Origin: Gemmatimonadota bacterium
GTDB lineage: Bacteria > Gemmatimonadota > Gemmatimonadetes > Gemmatimonadales > Gemmatimonadaceae
Direction: 5' to 3'
DNA length: 14,220 bases
Assembly (NCBI GenBank): GCA_003131365.1
Contig: PKVB01000017.1
Span: forward strand, 46,095-60,314
Part shown: piece after piece, positions 7,846 to 14,220 of the stretch
Layout: the number at the start of each line of letters is the position of its first letter
Numbering within the stretch: the stretch's first letter is position 1
The notes under the pieces: generated by a model
Told to the model about the DNA's origin: nothing
The model's database searches: none
What the model saw: the letters and a program-made list of their open reading frames with translations, nothing else
Position numbers and translations under genes: made by a program

Positions 7846-8901
7846 TCATTTGCCCCTTTTCAAGGGCTTCCTGGCCGGCTTAGGCGACAAATCGAGCATT
7901 TTGTCCTCGCCCAGATATTCAACTGACTCGGGAACGCCCAGTTTGCCGAGACGCTGCACCGTCTCGGCAATGCTGCGCGCCGCGGACAGAATCTCGGCGA
8001 CGATTTCTGGTATTTCTTCCGGCGTTGGCTTCTCCGCCAGAAGTTCGGCATTCATCATCAGCACGGTCAGCTCATTGTTCATCTCGTGAGCAACCGCGAT
8101 TGTCGTCTCTGTTATGCCAGCCAGGCGCTCGCCGTGCGCCCTTTGCTCCTCCCTCTCACGCTCGACCGTGATATCCTGAACCTGGCCGATCATATAGGTC
8201 GGAACGCCGTCTGCGTCGTGCACTGGGGCTACCGCGAGCGAAACCCAGATCAAGCGCCCATCTTTTCGATAATAGCGCTTGATCCGATGGTAGCTGGCGG
8301 TCTCGCCGGACATGAGCCGGGTCAGCTCCTCCACATCCGCGCCGACATCGTCGGGATGCGTGATGTCGGAAACGCGACGCTGAAGCAATTCTTCCTCCGA
8401 ATAGCCGAGCATTTCGCAGAGCGCGCGGTTTGCCTTGAGCCAGCTTCCGTCCCGACCGACGAACCCCATTCCGTGGGGAGAATGACGGAAGGCATTTCCG
8501 AACTTCTCCTCGCTCTCCCGCAGAGCGCGCTCCATTTCCCCTCGATTGCTGATATCGCGTATCAGTCCGAGAAAGGCCTGCTGCCCTTCGAAAATGATGG
8601 GCACCGAAACGATCTCGGCGGGGATCACGGTACCGCTCAGGGAGACGAAGCGCACTTCGAGGGGCCCGCCGCCTACCCCGCTCTTCAGCACCTCTCGGAT
8701 GCGGTTGATGACGACGGGAGCCGAATCGGGATGCACGAACTCCATGATCGAGCGTCCGACAAGTGACGCCGGATCAGAGCCGAGCCGTTTGGCCGCGAAG
8801 CTGTTGAGGAAGAGAAACTTCTCCGGCGTGTAGACGACGATCGCCTCAGGCGCCGATTCGATGATCGTGCGATAGTCAGGCGTCGTCGGCCCGCTCGACA
8901 T
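7846..8901 (-). CDS. PAS-PAS-HisKA protein lacking the HATPase_c kinase domain
   Basis: This is a soluble sensor-type protein of 351 residues. PAS domain 1 covers about 9-118 (YRTIIESAPEAIVVY to LGLIRDIS). PAS domain 2 covers about 132-248 and has a clear PAC motif (YRKDGRLIWVSLAVAPV, then MIGQVQDITVERERE). A coiled linker leads to a HisKA-like helix with the putative phospho-accepting H272 in AVAHEMNNELTV, and then a second helix (about 297-322). The protein ends soon after in a Lys/Pro-rich tail, so the ATP-binding N, G1 and G2 boxes of a kinase are absent. The ending looks natural: no kinase remnant follows in the 89-nt gap before the regulator gene. It cannot autophosphorylate alone if this reading is right, and may accept phosphate from, or dimerise with, another kinase. 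It heads the minus-strand cluster with the LuxR-type regulator and decarboxylase. PAS ligand unknown. Confidence 0.88.
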   Translation of the reverse strand: MSSGPTTPDYRTIIESAPEAIVVYTPEKFLFLNSFAAKRLGSDPASLVGRSIMEFVHPDSAPVVINRIREVLKSGVGGGPLEVRFVSLSGTVIPAEIVSVPIIFEGQQAFLGLIRDISNRGEMERALRESEEKFGNAFRHSPHGMGFVGRDGSWLKANRALCEMLGYSEEELLQRRVSDITHPDDVGADVEELTRLMSGETASYHRIKRYYRKDGRLIWVSLAVAPVHDADGVPTYMIGQVQDITVEREREEQRAHGERLAGITETTIAVAHEMNNELTVLMMNAELLAEKPTPEEIPEIVAEILSAARSIAETVQRLGKLGVPESVEYLGEDKMLDLSPKPARKPLKRGK

Positions 8902-9044
8902 TAGTCATCCGTGCAATACTGCCGTAACAAACAAGCGTCTGCAACGAATCTGCGGCTCGGACCTCGACTGTAATACGCCTCGATGCATTAGTTTTCCAGC
9001 TCTCGGCGGCTAGTTGCGGCCCCAACCGGCATGAGGACCACTGT
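8902..9044. other. Divergent intergenic region between the PAS/H-box gene and the H-box/receiver gene
   Basis: This stretch must hold the promoters for both divergent genes. I could not find a convincing -35/-10 pair or operator palindrome on either strand. TGAGGA at 9032-9037 is a possible ribosome binding site for the plus-strand gene, 7 nt before the CTG at 9045. The plus-strand frame of the H-box/receiver gene is open back to a TAA at 8925. Confidence 0.4.
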
Positions 9045-9794
9045 CTGAAAAAAAGCGCGAGCGGCTCAGGAAAGCACAGGCAGCAGGAGGCGGCGATCGA
9101 CCTTGCCGTACGAACCCACGACCTCGAAGAGGCGAACAAGACGGCCAGCTTTGTCGCACACGAGCTCAATAACCTCCTCACCGTAATTCAAATCAACACC
9201 GAGTTCCTGCTTGAGACCGCGGGCGAAAACCCAGCCAGCGCACAGGAGCTCGCCGAGATCCAGAGGGCATCGAGGCGCGCGTCAATTCTGGCGCGGCAGC
9301 TGCTCGCGTCATCGCGGCTCGAGCCGTTCGATGCGAATCTCGCCGATGCGGCCCTGAAGAAAAAGTCGGCCGCCACCCCGGGAAAATCCGCAGCCCCCAG
9401 CCCCGAGAGATCTACCCGCGCCGCCGAGACGATTCTCCTCGTCGAGGACGAAGCTGCCGTGAGGACACTCGCGAAAAGGATCTTGTCCCAAAAAGGTTAT
9501 CGCGTCTTCGAAGCTTCGGACGGCGCCATCGCCCTGCGCGTCGCCGCGGCTCACGTGGGCGAGATCGATCTCGTCCTCACCGATGTGGCGATGCCGAATC
9601 TCGGCGGACGTGGCATGGTCGAGGAGCTCCTGGAGCTGAGTCCCGAAATCCGCGTCCTGTTCATGTCTGGTTACCCGAAGGAAGAGATCTTCCCGGACAA
9701 GGGGAGCGCCAATCGCACCCCCTACCTCCAGAAGCCGTTCACGGGTGAGACGCTTTTTTCCGAGGTCCGCGCGGCGCTCGGTTACGTGAAGTAG
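9045..9794 (+). CDS. HisKA-like H-box fused directly to a response-regulator receiver; HATPase_c domain missing; start codon unclear
   Basis: This looks like a compact relic or variant of a hybrid histidine kinase, 249 residues if read from CTG 9045. A HisKA-like helix contains VAHELNNLLTV (H39) and a second helix runs to about residue 92. A low-complexity Ala/Ser/Pro linker (about 105-128) replaces the ATP-binding domain. The receiver domain (129-249) follows: acidic pocket ILLVEDE (D135), phospho-accepting D180 in LVLTDVAMP, S208 in FMSGY and K230 in LQKPF, all intact. A GTG at 9459 would give only a receiver lacking its first strand and acidic pocket, so the real start must be upstream. 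No ATG, GTG or TTG occurs in frame between the TAA at 8925 and the H-box. Candidates are CTG 9045 (TGAGGA 7 nt upstream) and ATC 9096 (AGGAGG at 9085-9090, 5 nt upstream). A 5'-truncated pseudogene is the alternative. Confidence 0.7.
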   Translation: MKKSASGSGKHRQQEAAIDLAVRTHDLEEANKTASFVAHELNNLLTVIQINTEFLLETAGENPASAQELAEIQRASRRASILARQLLASSRLEPFDANLADAALKKKSAATPGKSAAPSPERSTRAAETILLVEDEAAVRTLAKRILSQKGYRVFEASDGAIALRVAAAHVGEIDLVLTDVAMPNLGGRGMVEELLELSPEIRVLFMSGYPKEEIFPDKGSANRTPYLQKPFTGETLFSEVRAALGYVK

Positions 9795-9818
9795 CGGTCC
9801 TGGTTGCCGGCTGCCCAC

Positions 9819-9839
9819 GGTCGGCGCCCCTCGCCGATC
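9819..9839. terminator. GC-rich hairpin between convergent genes
   Basis: GGTCGGCG and CGCCGATC pair around a 5-nt loop (CCCCT), giving an 8-bp stem with one G·T pair. It lies in the gap between the receiver gene and mscL and overlaps the mscL stop codon. There is no T-tract, so a terminator role on either strand is suggested by position and stem stability only. Confidence 0.4.
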
Positions 9840-10224
9840 AGGCCTGCGCCAGCTGGCTGGTGCAATTCGGGCAGCGCGTGGCGGCCGCGTCGATCGACAT
9901 TCGGCAAAACGGGCAATTCCTCTTCGGCGCTTCCGCCGCCGGCTTGATGAAGATCTTCGAGATCCGCCAGGCCACGAGCCCGATTATCAGGAAATTGATC
10001 ACGGCGGCGGCGAAGTCTCCCACGCCGAACTTCACCGGGCCGACGCTCCACGTCGCCTTCTGCCAATCGCCACCGGGGCCGATTGCAACGATGATCGGCA
10101 TGATGAAATCATCGACGATCGCTTTCACCAGGGTGTTGAGCGCCGTACCCACCACGACGGCTATCGCCAGCGCCACGACGTTCTGCTTCAGCAGGAAATC
10201 CTTGAAGTCTTTCATCATTGGCAT
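9838..10224 (-). CDS. mscL: Large-conductance mechanosensitive channel MscL with C-terminal zinc ribbon
   Basis: This is an inner-membrane tension-gated channel that releases solutes on osmotic downshock, 128 residues long. The N-terminal amphipathic helix (MKDFKDFLLKQN) leads to TM1 (about 16-44, VVALAIAVVVGTALNTLV, then DDFIMPII), the conserved pore helix. A short periplasmic loop follows, then TM2 (about 70-93, FGVGDFAAAVINFLIIG). In place of the usual charged cytoplasmic C-terminal helix, residues 104-121 form a four-cysteine motif, CPFC-x10-CPNC, typical of a zinc ribbon. Similar endings occur in other bacterial MscL-family proteins; their function is not known to me. The ATG is 16 nt after the stop of the MFS gene upstream, so the two are likely cotranscribed. 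Two further ATGs at 10218 and 10215 are alternative starts; MKDFKDF from the last matches the usual MscL N-terminus best. Confidence 0.93.
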   Translation of the reverse strand: MPMMKDFKDFLLKQNVVALAIAVVVGTALNTLVKAIVDDFIMPIIVAIGPGGDWQKATWSVGPVKFGVGDFAAAVINFLIIGLVAWRISKIFIKPAAEAPKRNCPFCRMSIDAAATRCPNCTSQLAQA

Positions 10225-10240
10225 GTACGGGTTAGAGGGT

Positions 10241-11473
10241 TCACGCTGAGAGCGACAAGTTATCGCGCCCGGAGGCGCCCGCGCGCAGCGCAGCCAGTCT
10301 TCGAATCGCGGCGATTCCGGCGACCGGCCCCAGGGCGAGGATCACAAACCCCCAGCGCCAGCCTGCTCGCTGCGCGATGAGCGGGACAACCTGCATCGGC
10401 AGCATCGTCAGCAGAAATCCGAGCGAAGTTTGAACGGTGAGCGCTGTTCCAACCGCGTGCGTCGGAACCGACTCGGTCACGAGCGTGCTGAATTGGGCGC
10501 TGTCCGCGATCACGAAAAATCCCCACGTCATCGCGAGAGCACCGAGTATCCAGATCGGTCCGCCAAAGAGCAATCCGCTGAGCAGACAGCAGCTTCCGCT
10601 CACGAAGAGGGAGATGGACACGAGTCTCTCCCTGCCCCGCTTGTCCGCGAACAGCCCGCCCCAGACCGAACCGAAGCCTCCGATGGCGATTGTCGTGAAC
10701 GCCAGGAGCGATATCAACCGCGGTGCGCGAAATCTTCCGCCGGATGCCGCGGCAACGCTCGCGGCGAGAAACGCCGGAATCCAGGTCCAGAACGCATACA
10801 GCTCGAACATGTGACCGAGATAACTTGCCGTCGCGAGCCTCCACTCCCGCACGCGCACCACATCACCGACGTGCCTCCACGAGAACGGGCGCGACGTGAA
10901 CGGGAACGGCCCTTCGCGGTACCCCAGGGCAACGAGCAACGCGGCGAACATGGCTCCGACGCTCGCGGTGAGCACCACCGGCCGAAGGCCAACGTGCGGA
11001 ATCGCGCGCACCAGATAGGGAATGGCTTTTCCGACCGTGAGCGCGCCCACGATCACACCGATCGCCAGCCCTCGCTGTGAGCGGAACCAGGTAGCGGTCA
11101 TCTTCATTGCCGGCGGGTAGACGCCGGCGAGAAAGAATCCCGTCAGGAACCTCAGGACCAGTGCGTACCGGTAGCCCGGAACCGCCAGAATCGCGGCATT
11201 GGCCACCGCTCCGAGCAGGGCGCAGGCGCTGAAAAGTCTTCCTGCCGGAATGAGATCGGCGAGGTTGAGCACGGCGGCTATTGCCGTTCCGCAAACGAAC
11301 CCGAGCTGGACGATGGTGGTCAGCCAGGCCGCCTCCGCCGTCGTCAGTCCCCAGATCCGTTGCAGCTGCGGCGTGACCGCACTGGCCGAGAACCAGAGCG
11401 ACATTCCAAGCAGCTCGGCAAAACCGAGTAACGCAAGCACCCGCCAGCGCGTCGAGTATGTGTCTGCTGACAT
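10241..11473 (-). CDS. MFS transporter of unknown substrate
   Basis: This is an integral membrane transporter of 410 residues with about 12 hydrophobic segments. It starts with a short cytoplasmic stretch and TM1 (VLALLGFAELLGMSLWFSAS). Helices 2-5 hold WLTTIVQLGFVCGTAIAAV, the RFLTGFFLAGVYPPAMKM segment and WFRSQRGLAIGVIVGAL, a pattern seen in the nitrate/cyanate-type and related MFS branches. A degenerate motif A (GGLFADKRGRERL, about 272-284) sits at the start of the second half. Arginines R108 and R134 are candidates for anion contact, but this is family analogy and no substrate can be named. It is followed 16 nt later by mscL and diverges from the HEAT-like gene. The ATG is preceded by GAAGG about 12 nt upstream, longer than ideal spacing. 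It is clearly a different MFS branch from the transporter at the left of the window. Confidence 0.85.
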   Translation of the reverse strand: MSADTYSTRWRVLALLGFAELLGMSLWFSASAVTPQLQRIWGLTTAEAAWLTTIVQLGFVCGTAIAAVLNLADLIPAGRLFSACALLGAVANAAILAVPGYRYALVLRFLTGFFLAGVYPPAMKMTATWFRSQRGLAIGVIVGALTVGKAIPYLVRAIPHVGLRPVVLTASVGAMFAALLVALGYREGPFPFTSRPFSWRHVGDVVRVREWRLATASYLGHMFELYAFWTWIPAFLAASVAAASGGRFRAPRLISLLAFTTIAIGGFGSVWGGLFADKRGRERLVSISLFVSGSCCLLSGLLFGGPIWILGALAMTWGFFVIADSAQFSTLVTESVPTHAVGTALTVQTSLGFLLTMLPMQVVPLIAQRAGWRWGFVILALGPVAGIAAIRRLAALRAGASGRDNLSLSA

Positions 11474-11600
11474 CCTGAAAAATTACCTTCGGTGAGACGC
11501 AACTTCGACATTGCGGCGTCCGGGACCATGTTGAGTATTGAATGCTGCTGCGACACTCCAACTTCCGGTCTCCCTTGAGGCGAGCGCGTACGCCTCACCC
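11474..11600. promoter_or_regulatory. Divergent intergenic region (MFS-mscL operon versus HEAT-like operon)
   Basis: Promoters for both directions should lie here because the genes are transcribed away from each other. I could not identify a convincing -35/-10 pair, operator palindrome or riboswitch fold. The frame of the plus-strand gene is open back to a TTG at 11538, so the second half may be coding if that start is used. Confidence 0.35.
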
Positions 11601-13772
11601 ATGACGAACCCGTCACAGGCAGCTCCGCCGTCCGCCCCAGCCGCACCTTCAGCCTCCACTCCACGGCCGGCGGTCGCCACTCTGTCGCGCGAGCTCGCCG
11701 ATTTTCTCGTCGAGCTGTCGATCACGCTGAACAAGCACGCCATCTACCCGGAAAGCCATCCACTCCTTCACGGGGCGGTAGACGGGGTCGCGAATCGACT
11801 GGGGACGCTGTTCGTCGGAGAACGGGAGTCGCTGTCGATCGGGGTCGCGCGGCGCCAGCTGATCATCGAAGGCGTCGCCACCGATCCGCTCAACGCTGTG
11901 CTCAAGGAGCTTGCGCAGCGGCTGCACAACCACCACGTAGGCGCTGTGAAGTTCGTGCGCGGAATCGGGCGCGATGAATTGGGGAACGCGCTGGCAGCCC
12001 TCGCCATCGATCCGGTTCGGTCCGAGAAACCGATTGGGCTCGACATCGAGCGCGTCGGCGAGCTATGGCAGCACGTGCGATTCTTCCCGCTCACCTACGA
12101 CCGCCTGCAGCTCATCGAAGACGAACCGGGCGGCGAACCCCCCAGCGCGGATCAGATGGCCTCGGGACGAGCGACCCAGCTCTGGATCGGACTCGCCCGT
12201 GCCGCGCTCGTATCTGACACGTCCAATCCAGCCGCATCGCGCGATGAAGCCGACGATAGCACCGCGCTCGAGCCGGCGACCGTCGCCCGCGCAATCGACG
12301 AGCACCAGCGCGAGGAGGCGTACGACCAGGTCATCGTTGGCTACTTGCTCCAGATTGGGGAAGAGCTCAAGACCGCCGAGGGGCCCGAAGCGGCGGGATT
12401 GCAGAAGCGCGTGTCGCGTCTGGTCGGATCGCTCAAGGAATCGACGCTCGAGCGGCTTCTCGAGATGGGAGGAGACAAGGGACAGAGGCGGAGATTCCTC
12501 CTCGACGCTTCGCAGGGGATCACCGTCGAAGCTGTAATCGACCTGGTGAAGGCGGCATCCGCTGCCGAGGGACAGACAGTTTCTCACTCGATGCTGAGAA
12601 TGCTGTCGAAGCTCGCGCATCACCCGTCGTCGGGCGGACCGCGCGCCAAGACCGACCCGTCGATTCGGGACGTGATGCGCCGCCTCGTCGACGACTGGAC
12701 CCTCGACGACCCCAACCCCGAGGCGTATCGCCAGGTGCTCGAGAGCATGTCCAGCTCCAGAAGTTCCGCACCAAAGCCGTCGCGCACCGCGGTCCCCACG
12801 GAAATCGAGCCCGAGCGGATGGTTCAAATCGCGATCGAAGTGGGCGGCATGGGGCCGCAGGTCCGCGAGGCGATGCTTGACCTGTGCAAAGCCGGTCGCG
12901 CCGAGATTTTGCTCGACCTGGTCGAGCGCGCGCCCAGCGAAGAGGCAGGCGCACCGGTTTGGGAATTCCTCCAAGGCGAGCGCATTCTCGAAACTCTTCT
13001 CCAGCAGCAGCGCGTCGACATGCCACTGGTCGCGCGGTTCGTGAGGCGCATGGGAATCGGCACCGTGCCGACCCTGCTCTCCGCTTCCGCCGTCTTTGAC
13101 GACGCAAAAACCCGAGCCCAGTTCTACGACATCCTTCAGTCCCTGGGCGACGACGTGGGCGCGACAATGGCGGAGCGGATTCCGGAATCCCCACCCATGA
13201 TCCAGCGTGAGCTGCTGGCCCAGCTCGGACGGCTTGGCGCCCTGCCCGCCGGGTTTTCCGCGCGGAGCTACCTCGAGAGCGAAGAGGCATTGGTCCGCCG
13301 CGAGGCCGTGAGACTCCTGCTTCGCAACGCCGCTGAGCGTGACGAGACCATCATGAGCGCGCTTTCGGACCCCGACGACAGAGTCGTTTTTGCCGGCCTT
13401 ACGATTGCGCAGGATAAATGTCCGCCCGCCGGAATCGAGCTGATCAGGCAGCGAGTCGATCGCGGCGAGCTCGACTCGCAGCTCCGCACGCTGGGAATCC
13501 GGATAGTCGCCCAGCAGCGCACACCCTCGACACTCGCCTGGCTTCTGACCCTTCTAGTTACCGAGGCTCACTGGCCGAGAAAGCCGAAGCTCCGCGCGTC
13601 GACACCGGAAATGCTGGCTGCGCTCACCGTGGTTGCGACGTATTGGCTGGACGACCCCGCGGCGGAAACCGTTGTCAGACTCGCCGGACAGAGTAGAGAT
13701 CCCGAGGTGCGGGCAAAGGTGGCGCGCGGCCGAGGAACGACCACTCCGGGGAAGGACTCCAGGAATGAGTGA
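11601..13772 (+). CDS. Large HEAT-like helical-repeat protein, function unknown
   Basis: This is a soluble protein of 723 residues from ATG 11601 (744 if TTG 11538 is used), with no signal peptide or membrane segment. The N-terminus is an Ala/Pro/Ser-rich disordered stretch. About residues 28-135 form a conserved-looking domain (SRELADFLVELS, then IYPESHPLL, AVDGVANRL and, further on, LAQRLHNHHVGAVKF). The same pattern recurs in the next gene. The middle has charged and helical segments. The C-terminal third resembles HEAT or ARM helical repeats: SYLESEEALVRREAVRLLLRN, LSDPDDRVVFAGLTIA, LRTLGIRIVA and, at the end, GQSRDPEVRAKVARG. Such repeats usually form a protein-binding scaffold. I chose ATG 11601 because it is the first ATG and lies before the first conserved block; neither start has a strong ribosome binding site. 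The gene overlaps the next by 8 nt, indicating translational coupling. Confidence 0.8.
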   Translation: MTNPSQAAPPSAPAAPSASTPRPAVATLSRELADFLVELSITLNKHAIYPESHPLLHGAVDGVANRLGTLFVGERESLSIGVARRQLIIEGVATDPLNAVLKELAQRLHNHHVGAVKFVRGIGRDELGNALAALAIDPVRSEKPIGLDIERVGELWQHVRFFPLTYDRLQLIEDEPGGEPPSADQMASGRATQLWIGLARAALVSDTSNPAASRDEADDSTALEPATVARAIDEHQREEAYDQVIVGYLLQIGEELKTAEGPEAAGLQKRVSRLVGSLKESTLERLLEMGGDKGQRRRFLLDASQGITVEAVIDLVKAASAAEGQTVSHSMLRMLSKLAHHPSSGGPRAKTDPSIRDVMRRLVDDWTLDDPNPEAYRQVLESMSSSRSSAPKPSRTAVPTEIEPERMVQIAIEVGGMGPQVREAMLDLCKAGRAEILLDLVERAPSEEAGAPVWEFLQGERILETLLQQQRVDMPLVARFVRRMGIGTVPTLLSASAVFDDAKTRAQFYDILQSLGDDVGATMAERIPESPPMIQRELLAQLGRLGALPAGFSARSYLESEEALVRREAVRLLLRNAAERDETIMSALSDPDDRVVFAGLTIAQDKCPPAGIELIRQRVDRGELDSQLRTLGIRIVAQQRTPSTLAWLLTLLVTEAHWPRKPKLRASTPEMLAALTVVATYWLDDPAAETVVRLAGQSRDPEVRAKVARGRGTTTPGKDSRNE

Positions 13773-14220
13773 TCCGATCCGGTTTCTCGTGTCATTCGGG
13801 CAAGCCGTCTCGACGATGGCTCTGTACAACGAAGGACATCCAGCGCGCGAGCGCGCCGTGGACAGATCGTTCCGCTGCCTCCAGGACCTCCAGCAGCACG
13901 ACACCAATCCGCGGTTCTCTTTTCTCGGCGAAGAGACGATTTACCAGGAGACCGCGCTTCGCGAGCTCGGCGACTGGGAATGGGGAACGCGTCTGGCGCA
14001 TGCCGGTGTGCAGCGAATTGAGCTCGACACCAACGTCACCCGTGAGCAGTACGAAGAGTTTCTGGAGGAGATGATGGCCCGCATCACTCTCTCCGTCATC
14101 GACACGTCGGAAGCCAGGACCAGCCGCCCCACCGGGATCAAGGTTGGCGCGCTCGGCATACGGGGCGAGACAAGGGAGCTGCAGGAAACGCTCGATGCTC
14201 CCGCGCCCATCGCCACGATC
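13765..14220 (+). CDS. Partial gene: N-terminal domain related to that of the preceding HEAT-like protein; continues past the window
   Basis: This frame opens with ATG 13765, inside the end of the HEAT-like gene (8-nt overlap, with AGGA just before the start), and stays open for 152 codons to the last base. The visible protein begins MSDPIRFLVSFGQAVSTMAL and continues with YNEGHPARERAVD, FSFLGEETIYQE, WGTRLAHAGVQRIEL and EQYEEFLEEMMARI. The pattern FLV... YxExHP... AVD... RLxxxGVxxI matches the N-terminal domain of the upstream protein in order and spacing. The remainder to the edge is Thr/Glu-rich and looks like a linker to another domain. In other bacteria I recall similar modules ahead of HD-type phosphohydrolase domains, but nothing here shows this. 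It is probably the second gene of a tightly coupled operon. Confidence 0.8.
   Translation, partial: MSDPIRFLVSFGQAVSTMALYNEGHPARERAVDRSFRCLQDLQQHDTNPRFSFLGEETIYQETALRELGDWEWGTRLAHAGVQRIELDTNVTREQYEEFLEEMMARITLSVIDTSEARTSRPTGIKVGALGIRGETRELQETLDAPAPIATI

Noticed and set aside
9031..9048. ATG 9031 as a start for the H-box/receiver gene, perhaps with frameshifting at the A7 run (9048-9054)
   Set aside because: The ATG frame hits TGA at 9046 before the A-run, so slippage there could not rescue it.
9459..9794. Receiver-only gene starting at GTG 9459
   Set aside because: This start removes the first beta strand and the acidic pocket (VEDE) needed for phosphorylation. The frame continues upstream with the receiver N-terminus and an H-box.
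12063..12974. Minus-strand open frame (about 303 codons) opposite the HEAT-like gene
   Set aside because: The plus-strand frame is continuous for over 720 codons with helical-repeat pattern; the antisense frame shows no recognisable domain.
1..14220. CRISPR array, tRNA, rRNA, insertion sequence or phage genes
   Set aside because: I found no regularly spaced repeats, tRNA-like cloverleaf, terminal inverted repeats or transposase/integrase motifs by reading; gene content looks like ordinary chromosome.

Overview
This is a gene-dense, high-GC chromosomal window from a Gram-negative-type bacterium. The MscL with a C-terminal zinc ribbon, the LuxR-type ATPase regulator, several histidine-kinase-like proteins and the alanine/proline-led HEAT-like protein would fit a soil lineage such as Gemmatimonadota. 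That assignment is inference, because no rRNA or other marker gene is present. I saw no tRNA, rRNA, CRISPR array, insertion sequence or phage gene. With the starts chosen here, no stretch over 300 bases is left without a gene.

Layout. (1) 2-1237 (+) is a soluble histidine kinase with an RsbRD-type N-terminal domain; its 3' end overlaps the convergent gene 1194-1883 (-), a VanX/DdpX-type D-Ala-D-Ala dipeptidase lipoprotein. (2) 1956-3179 (+) is a major facilitator transporter resembling the sialate/lactate symporter group, divergent from the dipeptidase. (3) 8901 down to 3214 (-) holds three consecutive genes: a PAS-PAS-H-box protein without a kinase catalytic domain, a 1014-residue LuxR-family ATPase/TPR regulator, and a PLP-dependent group II amino-acid decarboxylase 19 nt behind it. 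(4) 9045-9794 (+), divergent from the PAS gene, encodes an H-box joined directly to a response-regulator receiver. It also lacks the ATPase domain and has no ATG, GTG or TTG start ahead of the H-box. (5) 11473 down to 9838 (-) is a second MFS transporter followed 16 nt later by a zinc-ribbon MscL. (6) 11601-13772 (+) is a large HEAT-like helical-repeat protein. It overlaps by 8 nt a gene that runs off the right edge (13765 to end) and whose N-terminal domain resembles its own.

How the genes may work together. The most striking part is 7846-9794: two back-to-back genes, each keeping a phospho-accepting histidine helix (AHEMNNELTV and AHELNNLLTV) and each lacking the HATPase_c domain. One carries PAS sensors and the other carries a receiver. 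They look like two complementary pieces of a hybrid kinase that would need a kinase from elsewhere, next to a regulator and decarboxylase unit they might control. The second notable unit is the translationally coupled pair at the right end, which shares a domain I cannot name.
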